Below, one piece after another: positions 62,401-64,000 of a stretch of 64,000 nucleotides of DNA; position 1 is the first letter of the stretch; every line of letters begins with the position of its first letter. Under the pieces are notes generated by a model, which was given only the letters and a program-made list of their open reading frames with translations, made no database searches and had not been told where the DNA came from. The position numbers and the translations under genes were made by a program. The stretch spans positions 37,095,501 through 37,159,500 of the forward strand of contig NC_068558.1 in assembly GCF_022201045.2 (NCBI RefSeq), given 5' to 3'. Source of the stretch: Citrus sinensis (Eukaryota > Streptophyta > Magnoliopsida > Sapindales > Rutaceae).

Positions 62401-64000
62401 TAGTTTAATAGTAAGATTAACGATCAAAACTCATAATATTTTAAAAAATAAATTTTATTAAATATTTAATTAATTTTTTTCACAACTGATTATTTTTATA
62501 ACTCTAGTTACCAATAATTACTTTATATATAAAGAGAAAGAGGGAGAATTATGTCCTGTATGGGTCCTATATATATTTTCAAGTACGGAAAATCTACTTA
62601 GTTGAATATGTGTAGATTTTGTTCTGGTTAATTTATTAAATTAATTGACAGTGACCCCTTTCTGCTTTGAGATTGCTTCTCTGCTAATCATTCTTGCTTT
62701 GTCTTTAATTCGCCCGAATAATTACAACAACTTTAGAATATTCTGTGTGTATAATTTGTTTTAATCTGTAAAATTAATTAATTACTTTAAATTATGCTCT
62801 GTTTTCTTCAAGAAGAACAATTTCCAAGCATAGGTATCATTCGGTAATCAGTCAATTGATAGATGCTGTGTCGGCGAGCTTACTCAATGTAGTTTCCAAA
62901 AGTGAGAAATGATATTGTCCATGTATGCATGATTTTCTTTTGGTCTCTCCCTTCTCTCTTGTGCTTTTTTTTTTTTTTTAACCTTTTAGTGAAATCTAAA
63001 AGAATAAGAAAAATAAATAAAAAAAATCATACAAAGGAAAATCTATGGTCCTCCTTCCCCAAGAATCATGGACTCTTTGGATTCTCTCTTAATTCCTTTT
63101 CTTTGAGTATAAAGTTGTTATTATTGGGTGACAATTTTGTTGAAATTAAGATTAAAAAAATCATTTATGAGATTTTCCGTGATACCTCAAGTCAAAATTA
63201 AAAACAACTAAAGTTGTTTTGATAACTAATAAGTGGTAATAATAATAATAAAACCATAACTGTCGTGTAATGTTTGAGTGAAAAAGAGAGCGAAGCTCGA
63301 TTTTTTTTTTCCCCCCCCCCCCCCCCCCTCTCCAAAAAAGAAAAAAAAATTTCTCAAGTTAACATTCACAAATACAAGTTATTTAGTAAAAGTATTATTA
63401 GAAGAGTGAAAATGTAGATGATTTGCCATGATAATATTACATTAATTAATATAAAAATTATAGTATTTACTAATGAAAAAATTATCATTTTATGTTTTTT
63501 TTTTCTTTTGATCTAATTGAAATCATGGGATAGTGGTAGTTTATATAAGTTCGAATTTCAATTAAGGCTTCATGTATCCTCAAAAATTATTCTCGTTCAA
63601 AGATGTAATTAGCATCTTTCACTTCTTTAATAGAAACATGACCTCTTTCTTTGGGGTAGTGGGGAACAATTACAAGACCCAAAAGAAAGTGGTATTCACA
63701 ATTATGATGCTTAATTAATAATTAATCATGTTTAAGTGGCTTGCTTTTGTTTTTAACTTGTTGACAACTTAGCTTTATTTTTTTTTATTTATTATTTTTT
63801 TGCTCAAATGGTAACAAACATTATCTAAATCGCAATAATGTTGCATCATGTCACTACTGAATGAATTATGAGCAATTGTAATGCGGACTTCTAGATCCTG
63901 TTGTTTGACTTGGTAATGTCAACCATATTAAAAACAATGCTTCATTGTTTGAATTCACTTTTTTTCTGGCACGTTCATTTTATTTACTTTTAATTGGCCT
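59464..64000. other. TGD2 3' region and gene-free spacer
   Basis: TGD2 3' UTR, then AT-rich spacer to the window edge. Simple repeats include a GT run (60839-60854), GA-rich text (about 61302) and a T10-C18 run (63301-63328). No coding exon was recognised on either strand. A second gene's promoter beyond the right edge is possible but not supported. Confidence 0.55.

Overview
This is a nuclear plant genome segment. It is AT-rich, its genes have GT-AG introns, and it carries many LTR-retrotransposon and DNA-transposon remnants. The TIR-NBS-LRR resistance gene with a C-terminal post-LRR domain points to a eudicot, since TIR-NBS-LRR genes are essentially absent from grasses. The protein style is reminiscent of Citrus/Rutaceae, but that is an impression and cannot be proved here.

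Layout. 1-14 kb: two tandem, same-strand copies of an ASCH-domain gene. The left copy is cut by the window edge and ends shortly after the ASCH domain. The right copy is complete, with 11 exons and 392 aa. Between them lie a dead BAHD acyltransferase (minus strand), a two-exon secreted cysteine-rich defensin-like gene (minus strand) and a 621-bp MITE. 14-20.5 kb is gene-free. 20.6-22.4 kb holds an intronless SHORT-ROOT-type GRAS transcription factor. 22.4-26.4 kb is AT-rich spacer. 26.4-28.1 kb holds the ribosomal protein eL38 gene, whose first coding exon is just the ATG. 29.7-34.9 kb is a complete minus-strand TIR-NBS-LRR gene (4 exons, 1307 aa). 36-54.9 kb is a transposon graveyard: a gypsy-type LTR with primer-binding site, a damaged copia/SIRE-like element with LTR, primer-binding site and gag, a solo LTR with perfect target-site duplication (TSD), a decayed gypsy pol, a decayed FAR1/MULE-type gene, and a non-autonomous hAT element. 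55.5-56.2 kb is a hAT MITE with a perfect 8-bp TSD. 56.7-59.5 kb holds TGD2, the chloroplast inner-envelope MCE lipid-transport subunit (5 exons, 381 aa). 60-64 kb is gene-free.

The genes do not form a pathway. This is an ordinary mixed neighbourhood of housekeeping genes (eL38, TGD2, ASCH), a developmental gene (SHR) and defence-type genes (TNL, defensin-like, BAHD relic). I found no evidence for a wholly new system. The most interesting signals are a dense array of AACGG (MYB/MSA-core-like) motifs directly upstream of the TATA box in the copia LTR, the tandem ASCH pair in which one copy has lost its C-terminal half, the stop-free 99-nt intron and expanding 63-bp LRR repeat in the TNL, and several transposon insertions resolvable to the base.
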